A stretch of 64,000 bases of DNA from Setophaga petechia (lineage: Eukaryota; Chordata; Aves; Passeriformes; Parulidae), in contig JANCRA010000003.1 of the NCBI GenBank assembly GCA_024362935.1, positions 48,087,844 through 48,151,843 on the forward strand, given 5' to 3'. Positions 44,691-57,190 of the stretch are shown here, one piece after another. The notes below the pieces were generated by a model. It saw only the letters and a list, made by a program, of their open reading frames with translations. It was not told the origin of the DNA and searched no databases. Within the stretch, counting starts at the first letter, position 1. Every line of letters starts with the position of its first letter. The translations under genes and the position numbers were made by a program.

Positions 44691-47089
44691 GATGTGCTGA
44701 AGCTTGGATGGAGTTGTGAGGGTTCCTGTTGTGTCCCTACTGCTTCCCACAGTAATGTCACAGCTCTGATGGACAGAAGCACAGTGGAGTGGTGTTTGTC
44801 AGGGAGGGATTTCCAGGAACAAAGCTCAGGACTGTCACATCCGTGCTGGAAGGTGATGCTCTGTTTATTCAAAGCACCCACAACAAGACTGCTTCCAGAA
44901 CCTTCAAAGCTGCCTGGTCCAACGGGGACCATGCTGATACCCTTGGGTGGTCCTGGTCAATAATTTCTCACTAGGTGTGGGTGTACAGGTAGGAGACAGG
45001 TTGACCTTGCTGTTTGAGCTAATCACTCAAGTGTCTTAATTTTCCATTAGATGATTGCTGTAATGTGTAAGAACACAGTGCCCTCCTCACATCAATCCTG
45101 TGCAATCCCTACAAGCCAGCCTCAGCATTCCTGCCTCCTTACTCCTAACAGGACAGCTGTAAAGCCTAACAGATGCATTTGGCAGGCAGATTCATTTTCC
45201 ACAGTAATTCCCAACCTTTAGCCCCAGGCAGAGCATGATACACCTGACCATCCTTGCCTAGCTACTGCCAGCCCAAACTGGGCTGAAAAGCACCAAGCAA
45301 AGCTGGGGGTCTGGCTGGTTCCTCATCCCCTCAGGAGGGGCAAGAGGGAGTCTGGTTTGTCAGTGCACTCCCCATGCTCACTGGTTCATGACCAGACAGA
45401 GTAGCTGAGATCCAAGGGACCTTTCCACTACCTCCTCCTAAGGAAGGGCATTTTTGGTTACTCCCTGAAATGCTGATTCACTTCCCTGGCAGAAATTCAG
45501 GCATGTAGCAGGGCAGTTGGTGTGCCAAAGCTTTTTCTCTATTAGAGAAAAGCTGTTATTAGGCTCAGAGCCACGTTGGGGCCAGGTTTAGCTTCACTTT
45601 GTCTCTAGCAATGTCAGCTCAAACTCTCTGATGAAGATTGGTAAATCTGCAAAAGTAATTGGTCAATCTGAACTAAAAATCCTTTTCTGCCTAGTAGGAA
45701 GGTCACAACATCCCATTTTTCCCCAGAGAAAGGGAGAGGGCTGTAGCCCATCTCCCTCTGCCCATACCAGGGAGGAGCTATTCCACTCTGCTCCTGTTTC
45801 AAATCTTTGTCCATAGCAATAGGGGTTTGGGGCTTGGGAAGTATCAGTAATTTTCATTTCCTGCTCTAAAACTCATCCTAGGCTTTTTGTTGGGAGGGTG
45901 GGGCAGAAGAATTAAGGGAGGACATTCATCTCTTAAAAATCTCATTTGATATTTAAGGCTTTTCCAGCCTTTTTAAGCTAATGATGACAACATTCACTGC
46001 TATCTCTTCCCATCCTATGTTGTGCTTCCTACTCATATCCTGCCTGGGTATTTTTGGCTATTTGTAACAATTCATTTGAGCTAAACTTGGCACATGGAAA
46101 GTCGGCTCTGAGTGTCACTGCAGAAAAACATCCAGTTTAACCAGCTCAGTGGTGGCTCCTGGAGATGTGGTGGGGCTCAGGTCAGCTTTTGGTCTGAAAA
46201 TATCACTTGAGCTTTTTTAGTAGCAGTCTAATGTAGTTTTTTCCTTCTGTAGTTGGTATTTTCATATATATTATCATGGTAGATAAATTTTTAAATGGAA
46301 AAATGGTGATTTATCCCTTCCCATTCACCTCTGAAAGGCAGAAATGGGAGTTCATGCAAAGGGACTTTTCCTGTCCATTGTTGATTTGTTTTACATGCAA
46401 AATGCTGAGATTTTTGGATTTTCACAGAGTCCCTATAGGAACCACAATATTCAGTGATGATACAAAACAAGTTCTGCTTCAAAGTACTCAGACCCAGCTG
46501 AAGGATGCCCTGCTCTGTTTCTGGGGTCAAAAGACAAGATGTACAGTCACAGGAAATCACCGAGTTGATTTCCAATGTTTGGGCTTTCAGTGAAGCTGTG
46601 GATGAGACCACAGAAGGGTTTTTCAGCCTGAACATCCAGTTACCCAGTAACCAAAACAGTCCCAGGAGAGCTCATTCCAAAACCAAAATAAACCCCATTC
46701 CCTTTGCCCTTTGTTCTGTATAGAATAGAAGGATGTGTGAGGCTGGGTTTATCAAAATAATTCAAATGGCAGTTTCTAATCTTGCGGTGCAGAATTGTTT
46801 TAACAATCTTGCCACAAAAAAAAAATTTAATCTCTTGCAAGGGCGAGGAGGAAAAAGCACAATTGGTCCATGCAGAGGCTGGGATGGGAGTCTGAGCTGG
46901 GCTAGGAGGAACCAGACTGAGTCCAGGGCTGGGAAGGGGAGAGAAGAGTTTCCTGCAGTGCCTTAGAGAGGAAAGGCTTCCCTGGCCACTACTGTGTGCC
47001 CACAGGGTCTTTGGCATGGAGATTTCCAGTTGCAAAGGCTAAAGCTGTGCAGGGCACATGAAGGACAGGGTTTCTGCTCTGGGAACCCC

Positions 47090-47260
47090 AGCACTATGGA
47101 GCAAGTTTGCCCAGGGAGGTTGTGCCATCTCATTCTTGGAGATTTTCAACAACAGCAGGAGTGAACTGTGCAGCCTGCTCTGATTTCAGAGCTGACCCTG
47201 CTTGAGGTTGGACTGGAGATCTCCTGAGGTGCCTCCTGGCCTGGATAACCCTGTAATCCT
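47090..47260 (+). mobile_element. CR1-like LINE 3'-end fragment, different subfamily
   Basis: Contains CCCAGGGAGGTTGTG, TTCTTGGAGATTTTCAACAA, CTGCTTGAGGTTGGACTGGA and GATCTCCTGAGGTGCCTCC, the word order of CR1 subfamilies that end in 'gatctcctgaggtcccttcc'. Confidence 0.75.
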
Positions 47261-49332
47261 CAGAGGAGGGGGTGAAAGGAGCAAGAAATCCCTTTTATAC
47301 CAGGTGGGCAAGGTGTGTGTGGAGGGATCAGGGCAGCTGGCACACAGTGGGGCCAACACAGGCCACGTGGGTGCTCCTGCAGCCAAAGGGGAGCCAGGTG
47401 GTGCTTACCATGACCTGGGGTTTAAAACCACTGAACTCTCCTTGCTGGCCTGACTGTCACTGGGGTCGGATCCTTGAATGAGCCACAGGTTTATGCAACC
47501 CCTCTGGAGCAGAGAAAGGCTGGCAGAAGCAGAGTTGTGCCTAAACATGCACACTGGAGAACCTGGTATATTCCGGGAAGGTTGTTCTGAAGGGAGGGGC
47601 AGGTGGCCCTGAGAGCACAGGAATATCTGTGGTTTGGGAAGGACAAAGGGCTGTTCCTGGTGCTCCTCAGCCAGGTGTTCCTGAATCCTGCCCTGGAGGC
47701 CTACAGCTGAGCTCATGGATGCTCAGGGATGGCATGAGCTACCCAAGTGCTCCTTTAGCTTGAGTTGTCAGGAGGATTCCAAGAGAAGGAGCTGTGTGTC
47801 CATCACACACGTGGCACTGGAGCAGAACAAGGCCTCTCTGAGCAGCATCCTGGCAGCCACAGGCACCTGGCAAGGGCAGATCATGTTGGAAGCAGCTCTA
47901 AGACAATACCAGGGACTGCTGAGGATGGTGGCAGCCCAGATCTCCCCCCTAACCTTCTCCTGCTCCACATCATCCTTCTCACCTCTGACTGTTTGCTCAC
48001 CAGCTGTTGGCAGGCAGGGAGAAGGGATCAGGGAGCAGGAGTGTCTCCAGGCTCGTGCCAGGTGTGGAGCAGATGTTCTGGGACCTGTCTGGTCTGGTTT
48101 GCACGTGGCTGTGGCAGGGCTTTGGCTGCTTGGCTGATTTCAGGCCTCCCTTCCTGGGCTCTGACTAAACCTGTACAACATTTCCTTCCACTGAGCAGTC
48201 ACTGAGGCCAGAGCTCCTCTCCTCCCTTCCATCCCCCCCTTGGCTCAGAGGAGCCAGGAGCAGCTGCCTGAATGTGGGGTGGTCTGTCACCTCTCCCATC
48301 ACCTGCCCTCAGTTCTGCTTGGTGGCAGGCTGGGGGCACACACGGCTGCAGCACTCATGGATACCTGGAGGAGAAGCCAGGAACAGGACGGAAGCACAGG
48401 AAGCCTCTCTGCATCTCCCAGCCTCCAGCAGTGTGAGTGAAGAGCTCCTGTGCCCTCTTCCATCGCTGAATTTCTCCAACTGCATTTGTCTAAGCTCTGT
48501 AAACTCTGGATATCCTGAATGGCCTGTGGCAGGATGCTGCATGCTTGGCTCTGCACGGTGTTCTCAGCCACCTCCTTTTGTTCCTGCTGCACTCACCAGC
48601 TGCTGGTTTCATAGGATGCCCCCCAGCTCTGCCAGCAGGAAGCAGCTGGTCCCTCATTCCCTGTCTCCATGCCACAGGCTGTATCACAGATCTCAAGGGG
48701 AGCAGCATCTCAGTGTCCCTCTCCCAAGCTGAAGAGCACTGAAAGTTTCAGGGCTGAAGTCACAGATACAGGAGCTGCTTCTGGTTTGTTTTTAAGCTCA
48801 GAGAGAACGCAGCAGCAGCAAAAGGTGCTTTCTTGTCAAGAGTTTGCTCGGGCAGCCGATGGCCCAACCACACCTTGGGTGTTACCTGCTCGTTCTGGCA
48901 GAGACCAGGAATGAGCACAGCTCTGGTACATTTGCTCTCAATTTATCCTGTTGAACCTGCTCCTGCCTCGCTCCGTGCAGCAGCTTCTCTGACAGAGGCA
49001 CAGCTTTTCTGGCTTTTGTTAAGCTTCTGAAACTTTATCAAACTATTTTCCAAGCAGTAGCAACTCACAGCAAACCTGACAGTCTTGAAGTTATCTCTGA
49101 GAGTCTTTCATGCTACTTTTACACTCCTGCCCTGCACCGTCTGTTGCAAAACAAACAAGGGGGAAAAATCCAACCCAATATTTTCCTTGTGTTTTGACTC
49201 TGACTTGAATGCTGGGTTGGAGTGAGCATGTACCTGGATGCTGGACTAGAGCCTTCCTTCACCAGTTGGGTTCCCTGCTATGGAAACTCTGCAGGGCAGC
49301 TGGAGATTCCTAACTTACTCTCTTTGGGAATC

Positions 49333-49400
49333 ATGGAAACATAGAATAAATAGATAGAATCATAAAATCAGCCCTTTGACCTCAGTGGATCAAAGTGTCA
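49333..49400 (-). mobile_element. Possible small CR1 tail remnant
   Basis: The string AGAATCATAAAATCAG next to AACATAGAATAAATAGATAG resembles the decayed terminal ATTCTATGATT repeat of CR1 in reverse orientation. The body of the element is not recognisable. Confidence 0.3.
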
Positions 49401-50384
49401 TTTCCATGGCTCAGATGTACCACTCCCCTCCCACAGTTTGGCAGGGTTTCTGTTCTCCTGAACTGAAAAAGAAGTGAATCAGGAATGTGCCTGCCTGCAT
49501 GACCAGGTCTCAAACCCATCGGGAGATCAGGCAGAGATGCGGGTGTGCAGCTACCGGGCGGTGCAAGACTCCTTCCCCCACCAGCCTGAGGGCGTGGACT
49601 CTCCTCTCATAGGGAAGTGGATCATGCCTGTTAAAGTCCACATACTCCAATCAGAGGATTTGTTTGGGTGCAGTCTGGGGTACCCTCTCCATCTCAGAAA
49701 TCCTGCCTGTGTCACATATCAGGGAATAGTGTGCAAATCCCTTTTGTCGTCTGTACCTGGACTGAGGAGCCACTCCTACTACCTAACCTTACCTCCACTC
49801 CTGCACAGGCTGCCTGGGTACATATTATTGCTCTTCCTTTTTCCTTTTTCAAGGACTTTTAAAAGTCCCATATCTCAGCCCAGAAGCCATGCTGAGAGCA
49901 GCAGGTACCAAAAACAGGACAAACTGCCTGGCTGTGTGAAAGTCAGAGTTACAGGTTAACCCGCAGGAATGGCCACAGACGAGGCCATTTGCTTCTGCCC
50001 CAGAGGAAGACATGAATATCTTCCCAGAGAAAAGAGGTTTTAATTAGTGCTCCCTTCTGCAAAGAGCCCAGCTCTCCTCCTCTGTCTCCTCAGCTGAACA
50101 CAGCTATAATTAAGAGGCAGCAGTGTCAGGAATGAGAGTAGGCTCCAGCCTATGATTTATTAAGGGATATCGTGGGTGCAAATTACCTTTCTCTCTTCTC
50201 CTCTCCCTGGTGTTTTTATGAAATGAATTTGCTGATAAAAGGATTGTCTCGGGCTCAGGCAAATGGACACCTCTTTGTTTATCTCAGCACAGACAGTGAA
50301 GTCACTGCTTTACCTCCATAGTGTCACCACTGAAAGCCTCAAACCTGATTTATCATGTCACAAATTGAATGGTTCGGGCTGGAA

Positions 50385-50650
50385 AAAGTTCCATTTCCCT
50401 TTATGGGAAATGGACCATGCCCTGTCCCTCCCTTCCACTAGGCCAGGTTGCTCCAAGCCCTGTCTAGCCTGGCCTTGAGCGCTTCCAAGGATTGAGCAAC
50501 CACAGCTTCTCTGGGCAACCTGTGCCAGAGCCTAAGCACCCTCACAGGGAAAAAATTCTTCCCAAAATTTAATGTAAAGCCACCCTCCTTCAGCTTAAGG
50601 CCACTCTACCTTGTCCTGTCACTCCATGCCCTTGTGAAAAGGGCACAGAG
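50385..50650 (-). mobile_element. CR1 LINE 3'-end fragment
   Basis: Reverse-strand copy showing TCTCTGGGCAACCTGTGCCA, CTAGCCTGGCCTTGAGCGCT, GAAAAAATTCTTCCC and ACCTTGTCCTGTCACTCCAT. It is in EPS8L2 intron 1 in the sense orientation. Confidence 0.88.
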
Positions 50651-53600
50651 GAGTTTGGAGTACTTGGAAGAGTTTGTATCCACAAGTCACAATTCTGGCT
50701 GGCAGCACTGGTGGGACAAGGATTGACCCAAGAGAGTCCTGATGGTGGCAGTGAGGAATGAGTGACAGACTAGGACAAGCTGCTGGCATGTCCACACCAG
50801 GGAGGTGGGTCAGGTTTGGGATTCACCTTGTATTTGCTGATGAGGGAATCTTGAGCCACCCTCAGCTCTAGTTCCAGCAGTCAACATTTGTAAGTCATGA
50901 AGAGATTCTCAGCTCCCAGATGATTCCCACTTCTGTCCATCCTGAGCAACAGGGAAGTTAGGTGTAAACAGTCTGTGGGAGGGTGGTGTTGACTCAGCCT
51001 GATCCCAATCGCCATCCCACCAGCAGCACTACTTCACTTTCTGAATCAGCTGTGGTGCCTGAACTTTGGTTTATTGCCATTTGGATGGGCTGCACTTTAC
51101 CTTTGTAGGATATAGATCTGGACAAGTTGAGACTGATAAGACAGAGGAAGGGAAAAAAGAAAAAAGGAACAGGAAGGACTAAACTGAAATTCAAATCATG
51201 AAAGCTTTTGGGGGTCAGTGCCCCAACCAGAAACCAAAAATAAATAACCAAAAATAATAACCAGAAAATTCTTTCTGTCCCACTCCAAGGCAGTGCTGAA
51301 AGACCTCAGACCACAAATGTGGAGTGTTCCTGTTCCACCAGCCATGGAAAGTTCTGCCTTCACCTGGGGCAAGGCTAGGTTGGAGGCCCATAAGGGCTCA
51401 TTTGTGCCACACCTGCCCATCACGACAGCCAAGGCTGTTGCAAAATCCCATCCTGTCACCCTGAGGGTGCTCAGCTCCTCCATTACAGCTGAAATTGCTG
51501 CTAGAAGCTATGGCACTGCCCAGGGAGTGGGAAAGAAGAGGTGAACAGGTGGGCTAATACCTCAACAGGTGAAACCCCAAGTGTGGACTGGATGGGGGAA
51601 TGTGTCCCTGGCACTGGAGATGAGGATTTCTCACATGTGAGATGTGTTTGCACATCTCAGCCAGACAAGGAGAACCTTTGGGGGAGATGCTGGTGAGAGG
51701 GGTTCGTTTGGACCCTCCTCTGAATGCAGGGATGGATGTAAGAGCACAAAGCATCCCAGGAAGGGTCGAGCTCTGTGCCAGACAGGCTAGAGCAGGCCAG
51801 CCTCTGCCACCAGCCTCTTCCCTTGTGAGGGTCCCTGCATCCCACTGTGCCTGCAGGAACAGGCACCTCCCGGCCTCAGCTGGTGCTTCCAACCAGCATC
51901 AGGGCCCCAGCAGCTTGTCTGGGCGCTTCAGTCCCTGTCCCAGGGCAGCTGAGCAGGCAGAGCCTGTGACTCCCCACTTCTTCCCGGGGGTGGGAAGCTT
52001 TTGTTCTGTTCCACGGCAGATCCTCAGTGGCAGTGAGCACGTTGCAGAAACGCCCTTGGGAGCACTTGGAGAATGGGAACAAGGGCTGGGCTCTCTTGGG
52101 GAATTGCAGCTCAGGTGAATGGGAAATATCTCCAAACCGGTCCAGCTCAGCTACACACCCTTCTCTCCCTTCTTAATTGCAATTCTTCCTAATTTATCCG
52201 CATTACCAGGAAGTAAAATGCCAGGACTTTTTTGGTTACCCCCCTGGCATCGTGCATTTCAATTTTGGAGGCGGTACTGTCACCAGCCCAGGAGAAAGGA
52301 AAACTCTCTCTGCCTTGGGAAAAGACAAACCCTCACCTATGTGCAGAGGTGGCCATGTCCATGTGGGAGCAGGTCTCCCTGGATCCCTTTCCTTTTTCTC
52401 TTAACACCTAAATATTTTAGGGATGGGTGACAGCATATTTTTCCCTGACCCTGACATATTAAACCCACTGCAAGCAGACAGATATGCTGTTCACAGCCTC
52501 CCCACACCATGAAAATCCTTCTGCTCTACTGCATTCCTAACTATGGTCTTGTGGGCAGGTGGAGATCCAGAGCCAAACTGTGCTCTCAGGCCTCCTGGGC
52601 CTCCTTGGATCTCATGTCCTGCATCTCTCAGGTGTGGTACAGTGCCTGGCACCATTTCTGATGGTGCAAGGACTCCCCTGCAATGCAGTCAGATGAGCAG
52701 GGAGGGTTTCCTTCCTTTCCACCCTTCCCCTCCCTTGCAGTGGGAAACATAAACACCTCTTGGGCAGGTAGATGGGTGTTTCTGGGCACCTGCAGTGCCT
52801 TGGCCAAACAGGTGGTTCAGGAGTCCATGCTGGCAGAGCCAAGTGCTGTTAGATCTGCTGGCACTCCATGGGATGTCAGGCAGACACCGAGCTGCTGGTA
52901 AAGCTCTAGCAGAGTGCAGGAGGTCATCCCTGTCGCTCCAACAAGCTGTAGCAGTGGACTTTACTTGGCACTTCTGCTTGGGGGTCACTAGGCTAGGCTC
53001 AAGAATTTTCCAAGGGTGATTGTTTTATTGCCAGTGACACCAAACTCGCAGGCTAAAGGCCGTGCATTCCTGTCCACCCTGGAGGGAAGGGCAGCGCTGC
53101 TGACTGCGCTTGTGGAAAGGAGTCATGAGCCCTGATCAGCCCTGTTCAAGGACTAAAACACTGATTCTTCTTCAAAACCACAAACCTGCCCTGGCCCAGC
53201 ACTTCAGAGAGACCATGGCATGGAAGGGAGAAAGCCAAGAGTATGACAGAAAGTGCTCCAAAGCAGCAGTCCCAGATCCAGCCCTCTGGGAATAATACTC
53301 CAAGAGTCCCCCACGCACTCAGGACTTATTTCATATGGATGTTTCTCAAGCCCACACAAGCCAACGCATTTGTTCTCCCTGTTTCACTCCTTTCTTTTTT
53401 GCCAAAAGGATTGAAACCTCCCGAGTCCTACAGTGCCTTAGTGTCTCTTCTGAATCTTTCTTTTCCAGAATCATCCTGTGACCCTATGAAAAGCATTTTG
53501 TTTTCCAGCACATTCCAAGCCATCTCATCCAGGTGCAGATGCCAACAAACCTCTGGCAGGTTTGGTCCTGCGACCATGCCCCAGCAGGGTCTCCTCTCAG

Positions 53601-53787
53601 TACCCACAGCCTGGCCGAATGACCAGAGCAGAGCAAGCAGGCCAGGGTTCTTCCTGTACAACCCTTGCCTGTCTCTTCACGCCCTTGGATGAATCCAGGC
53701 AGGCGGCCATGACAATTTGTCACAGCCTGACAAAATGGTGGCTGCTGTGACATCACCAAAGACAGCACCTGCTCAGCAGTGTCTTTC

Positions 53788-53850
53788 ACAGAATCATCGT
53801 GGTTGGAAGAGACCTTCGAGATCATCTAGTCCTACCCTTGACCCATCACA
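53788..53850 (-). mobile_element. Short CR1-type tail
   Basis: CACAGAATCATCGTGGTTGG followed by AAGAGACCTTCGAGATCATC and TAGTCCTACCCTTGACCCAT is the characteristic reverse-complement end of an avian CR1 subfamily. Only about 60 bp remain. Confidence 0.75.
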
Positions 53851-55662
53851 CCATCCATGGGAGTTGGGCAGATGGAGACCCAGGAGCAACAACCTGCAGG
53901 GCTATTTCAGGCTCAAGGCTGGGCTTTGTCACTCTGACTGATAGTGAGTGGTTTGCAGTCAGTAAAGGTGAGCACTGAAGGCACATTCTGTCTGCCCCTG
54001 CGATACCTATCCTGTGGTTCAGAAGACATTTCCTCCTGGTGTTTAGCAGGATCCCTGCTGCCCTCCTCTCTCATGGTGTCTGTGCCCACCCTGACATGGG
54101 GGGTGAGGGCAGAGGGGCACAAAGCCAAGGACTGAGAGCTTGTCTTGGCAAACTGCTCATGGCCCCACAGGAGCAGTGTGCGCACGTCACAGCCATTCTC
54201 CAGCATCGCTCACAGCTGCTCCCTTCCCGGGACTTCACCAACAGCCAGTTCAACAATGCCGGTGCCAAACTTTTCCTCAGGTGCCCAAAAACATCCCCTG
54301 TTCCTCTAAGCTCTATGATTACATGACAAAGCCCCCCTGCCCTGATGAGTACAGCAGAGTAGATCCTGCCTTAGACCACCTGGAGAGCTGAAACACAGTT
54401 GGAAGAACACGAGCTCTTTCCCAAGGCTTCAGCTGCGGAAACCAGCAGCAGGAACAATGCAGGCCTGACCACAGTGGATCTGAGCTGTAGTGTTGTCCCA
54501 AACACCAGCTCAAGCCTTGGTTTTAAACATGGCCAACCAACGACCTTGTCTCTCACAGACACCCTCCCACAGTGGATCCCAAGTCCCTCTTCCCAGCCCT
54601 CTTTTAAAGGGCTCCTTGGTTCAGCACTGCTGCCTGCCCTTTCTGTCTGTGAAGGACTAATTTTCCTTCTTAATTAACCAAAAACTCACAGAGCAAAACG
54701 GAGCCAGGAATGCGCTGTTGCCTGTGGCATCCGTGAGCAAAACCGTGCGTGGGTCCTTGCTGTATCAGCTGGGGGCTGAGCCTCTGTCTGTCACTTCTTT
54801 ACTCAGAAAAACTCCTTTTTTGGGGCACATGCCAGCCAAGTTCTGGCACTCCTGATGAGCAACTACCAATGGATCTGATCCCTGCTTTTGGAGCAGCCCA
54901 GCAACACAAGCGTTAACTCCCTGTTGCCCTAATTACAGCAGGGCAATCACCGGATTTTACTACTGAGCTGTGTCACAGTTATTTCCAATATTTGAAAATA
55001 ATGTCAGTCACATCATTTGTCCCTGAGCCTTGTCCTCAGTGGAGTTTGCACCAGCATTTTCCAGGAAAATAAGAGAAAGGGGATGGGAATGCTGTGACTC
55101 GTTAACGTAGATGAAATCTCATCAGGAGGCAGAGCTGTCACGCGAGGAAACAGGGCAGCTCCGAGCTTCCCTCAGTGCTGAAATCGGGTGGCAAATCCTA
55201 CCAGGATGAGGGGTAAGGAGAGCTGGCCCACCAAAACCAGCAGCTCTTTGAGGAGCCCGGCGGGGAACGGCCTGAAATTCTACACATTTCCCCAAAAGAG
55301 GAAACCTCGAGGTTTACAAACAAACAGCTGCTCAAAACTACGTATCCAGACTTCATTAGGAACAGAAAAGAATGCCTCGTTCTGTGCCAAATGGACATTT
55401 TGCTGCCAAGAAAGTGCCACCTACTGGATCTCACCCGGCGGGGAATCACCGGGACGAGGGAAAAACTCAGAAAACACAATGCTGGGAAAAGTACGTTTTT
55501 TCATATTTTTAAACTAAAACAACAGAAAACTACACTGATAGTTCTCCCAGCCACAACCACTCTCCAGCCATTCTCCCTCCACAGCAGAATCAGACAGACT
55601 TTTGAAGTGGATAAAAGCTGGGGAGGGGGATGAAGTTTTAGGATTTGCAAAGAGGGACTCAC

Positions 55663-55950
55663 CGGTGCTGAGAAGCCGCTCTCGTTTCCCGCAGTTCGCT
55701 CACCTCCCTTGAGTTCTCTCCCAGTTTCCCGTGTCTTCCTAGTTAAATCCTGCTGCCATTCTCCAGCAGTCAAGCTCCGTGTCCTGCCCGCACAGGCTGT
55801 GAGCCCGGTGCCCCGAAGGCTGAAGGAGAGTGGGAGGCAGAGCCCACCCGGCGCCCCGGCCTGGGGGTCCCCGTGCCGTGGCTCCCCGCTGCCCTTTCCT
55901 GCCGGTGCCGCTCGCCGCGGGTGTCTGAGAGCAGGTGACAGAGGTTCCTT
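55663..55950 (-). other. EPS8L2: Probable EPS8L2 first exon (non-coding), two alternative donors
   Basis: In a GC-rich island on the minus strand, two good donors lie 41 nt apart: GGGAG|GTGAGC (exon edge 55704) and CACCG|GTGAGT (exon edge 55663). The sequence before them has no long frame continuing into exon 2, only a short ATG frame ending at TAG. This fits a non-coding first exon feeding the 38.4-kb exon across a roughly 17-kb intron. The 5' limit given is approximate. Confidence 0.5.
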
Positions 55951-56120
55951 GGCAGAGGAGAGAGGAGGGGAGGGATGTGGAGGCAGCGAGAGGTGGAGCT
56001 GGGACCCGGAGCAACAGGTTACTGTATAACCAGGAGCCGCTGGCCCCGGGAGCGCCGGGGGCTGCTGCAGCCTTCGCCCACTCCCCAGGCAAGGCGACCG
56101 AGAGCCCAGGAGGGACGTGT
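55800..56120 (-). promoter_or_regulatory. EPS8L2: CpG-rich promoter region of EPS8L2
   Basis: A local GC- and CpG-rich block immediately upstream of the inferred first exon, flanked by ordinary AT-richer sequence. It contains a near-palindromic HNF1-like element (56013-56031) and an E2-box CAGGTG at about 55934. No clear TATA box is seen, so a dispersed start is likely. Confidence 0.5.
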
Positions 56121-56544
56121 TAAACTTCGGGTTTCTTGCTCCCGAGAACATTTTGTACCCAATGGGAAGGGTGAAGGTGGCGAGGGGAGGTGAAGGAGTG
56201 TTTGGAGCTCAGTTTTCCATCGCCGGTGAGGGAGGGGACGTGCTGCCCGACCGCCTCATGGGGGGAACAAGGCACCTTTTGTGCAGCCCAGGGCTCTCCT
56301 CAGCGCTGGCTCGCGGCTTGTTTTCCTCCAGCATCGCCCCTGCCTGCTCTCTGTCCCGACGTCTGCGGCAAGGAAAGGTGCTGGGAGACGGAGGGAAAAG
56401 CCAAAGCGTCCTTTCTCTCACTTTCCCCAAAGCAATCAGGGGTGCGGAGCAGAGTCCCCTTTGGGGTACCCCCTCTGTGGCACTGCGCTCCTTGGGCTTA
56501 TGTGGCCATAAACCCCCTTGTTTTGACCCCACTCTTCAATGAAA

Positions 56545-56712
56545 GAGTAGATTTAGATGGGATATTTGGAATATATTCTTCCCTGTGGGGATGCTGAGGC
56601 TCTGGCACAGAGAAGCTGTGGCTGCCCCATCTCTGGAATTGTTCAAAGCCAGGTTAGACAGGGCTTGGAACAACCTGGGATAGTGGAAGATGTGCTTGGC
56701 AGGGAAGGTTAT
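56545..56712 (+). mobile_element. CR1 LINE 3'-end fragment
   Basis: Contains GATGCTGAGGCTCTGGCACA, GAAGCTGTGGCTGCCCCATC, GTTCAAAGCCAGGTTAGACA and GGATAGTGGAAGATGTG. It lies just upstream of the EPS8L2 promoter island. Confidence 0.85.
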
Positions 56713-57039
56713 CAGCTGAATCATACCGATGTGTCCATGGCAGGGTGGGTTCATTGTGGTTAGCCATTCCTCTCCCAAAACGGAGGCTTTTGAGAGTGTT
56801 TTTGTGGAAGTCCACGTGTCTGCAGGCTTCCGCACCATGCCCATGCTGTGTGTTGAACCCCTGCCATGTCCATGTGAAGTGAGACCCCATGTTGCTGGCC
56901 CTGGGAGGAAACAGCTGAACTGCGACACTAGGGAAAGAAACAAGGAAAAGCTTCCCCCTCAGGACAGCAGTTTGGGAGAAGCCCAAACTCTTTAGCTTTA
57001 CATTTGCTGAGTTTCCCGCTGCTGTGGGTTTCTTTGAGG

Positions 57040-57190
57040 GGCTTCTGCCCAGCGCGGGGCTTGGCCCGTGTCCAGGCGCCGCACGCACGGAGGAGCCGCC
57101 CCGGTGAGTTCCTGTGGGAGGAATGCGGCCGGGTGAGCCGGGCGGGCAGGGGGAGAGCAGCTCCCTGCTGACAGCCGGCATTTCTGCAGC
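57040..57190. promoter_or_regulatory. Small GC-rich island upstream of EPS8L2
   Basis: A CpG-dense block (GGCGCCGCACGCACGGAGGA and neighbours) about 1 kb upstream of the main EPS8L2 island. It may be an alternative promoter or the origin of a divergent plus-strand RNA. No motif decides between them. Confidence 0.35.

Larger units (their letters stand above)
38420..55662 (-). other. EPS8L2: EPS8L2 intron 1 (about 17 kb), no additional gene seen
   Basis: Open frames here are short, unconserved and lack splice context. The contents recognised are CR1 tails near 44.5, 47.1, 50.4 and 53.8 kb, a possible fragment near 49.3 kb, and simple A- or T-rich runs. Regulatory elements may be present but none could be identified from sequence alone. 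Confidence 0.6.

Noticed and set aside
55501..56151. 216-residue minus-strand open frame at the EPS8L2 promoter
   Set aside because: It spans the inferred promoter, the first exon and both donor sites. The composition is typical of a CpG island and it does not join EPS8L2 in frame.
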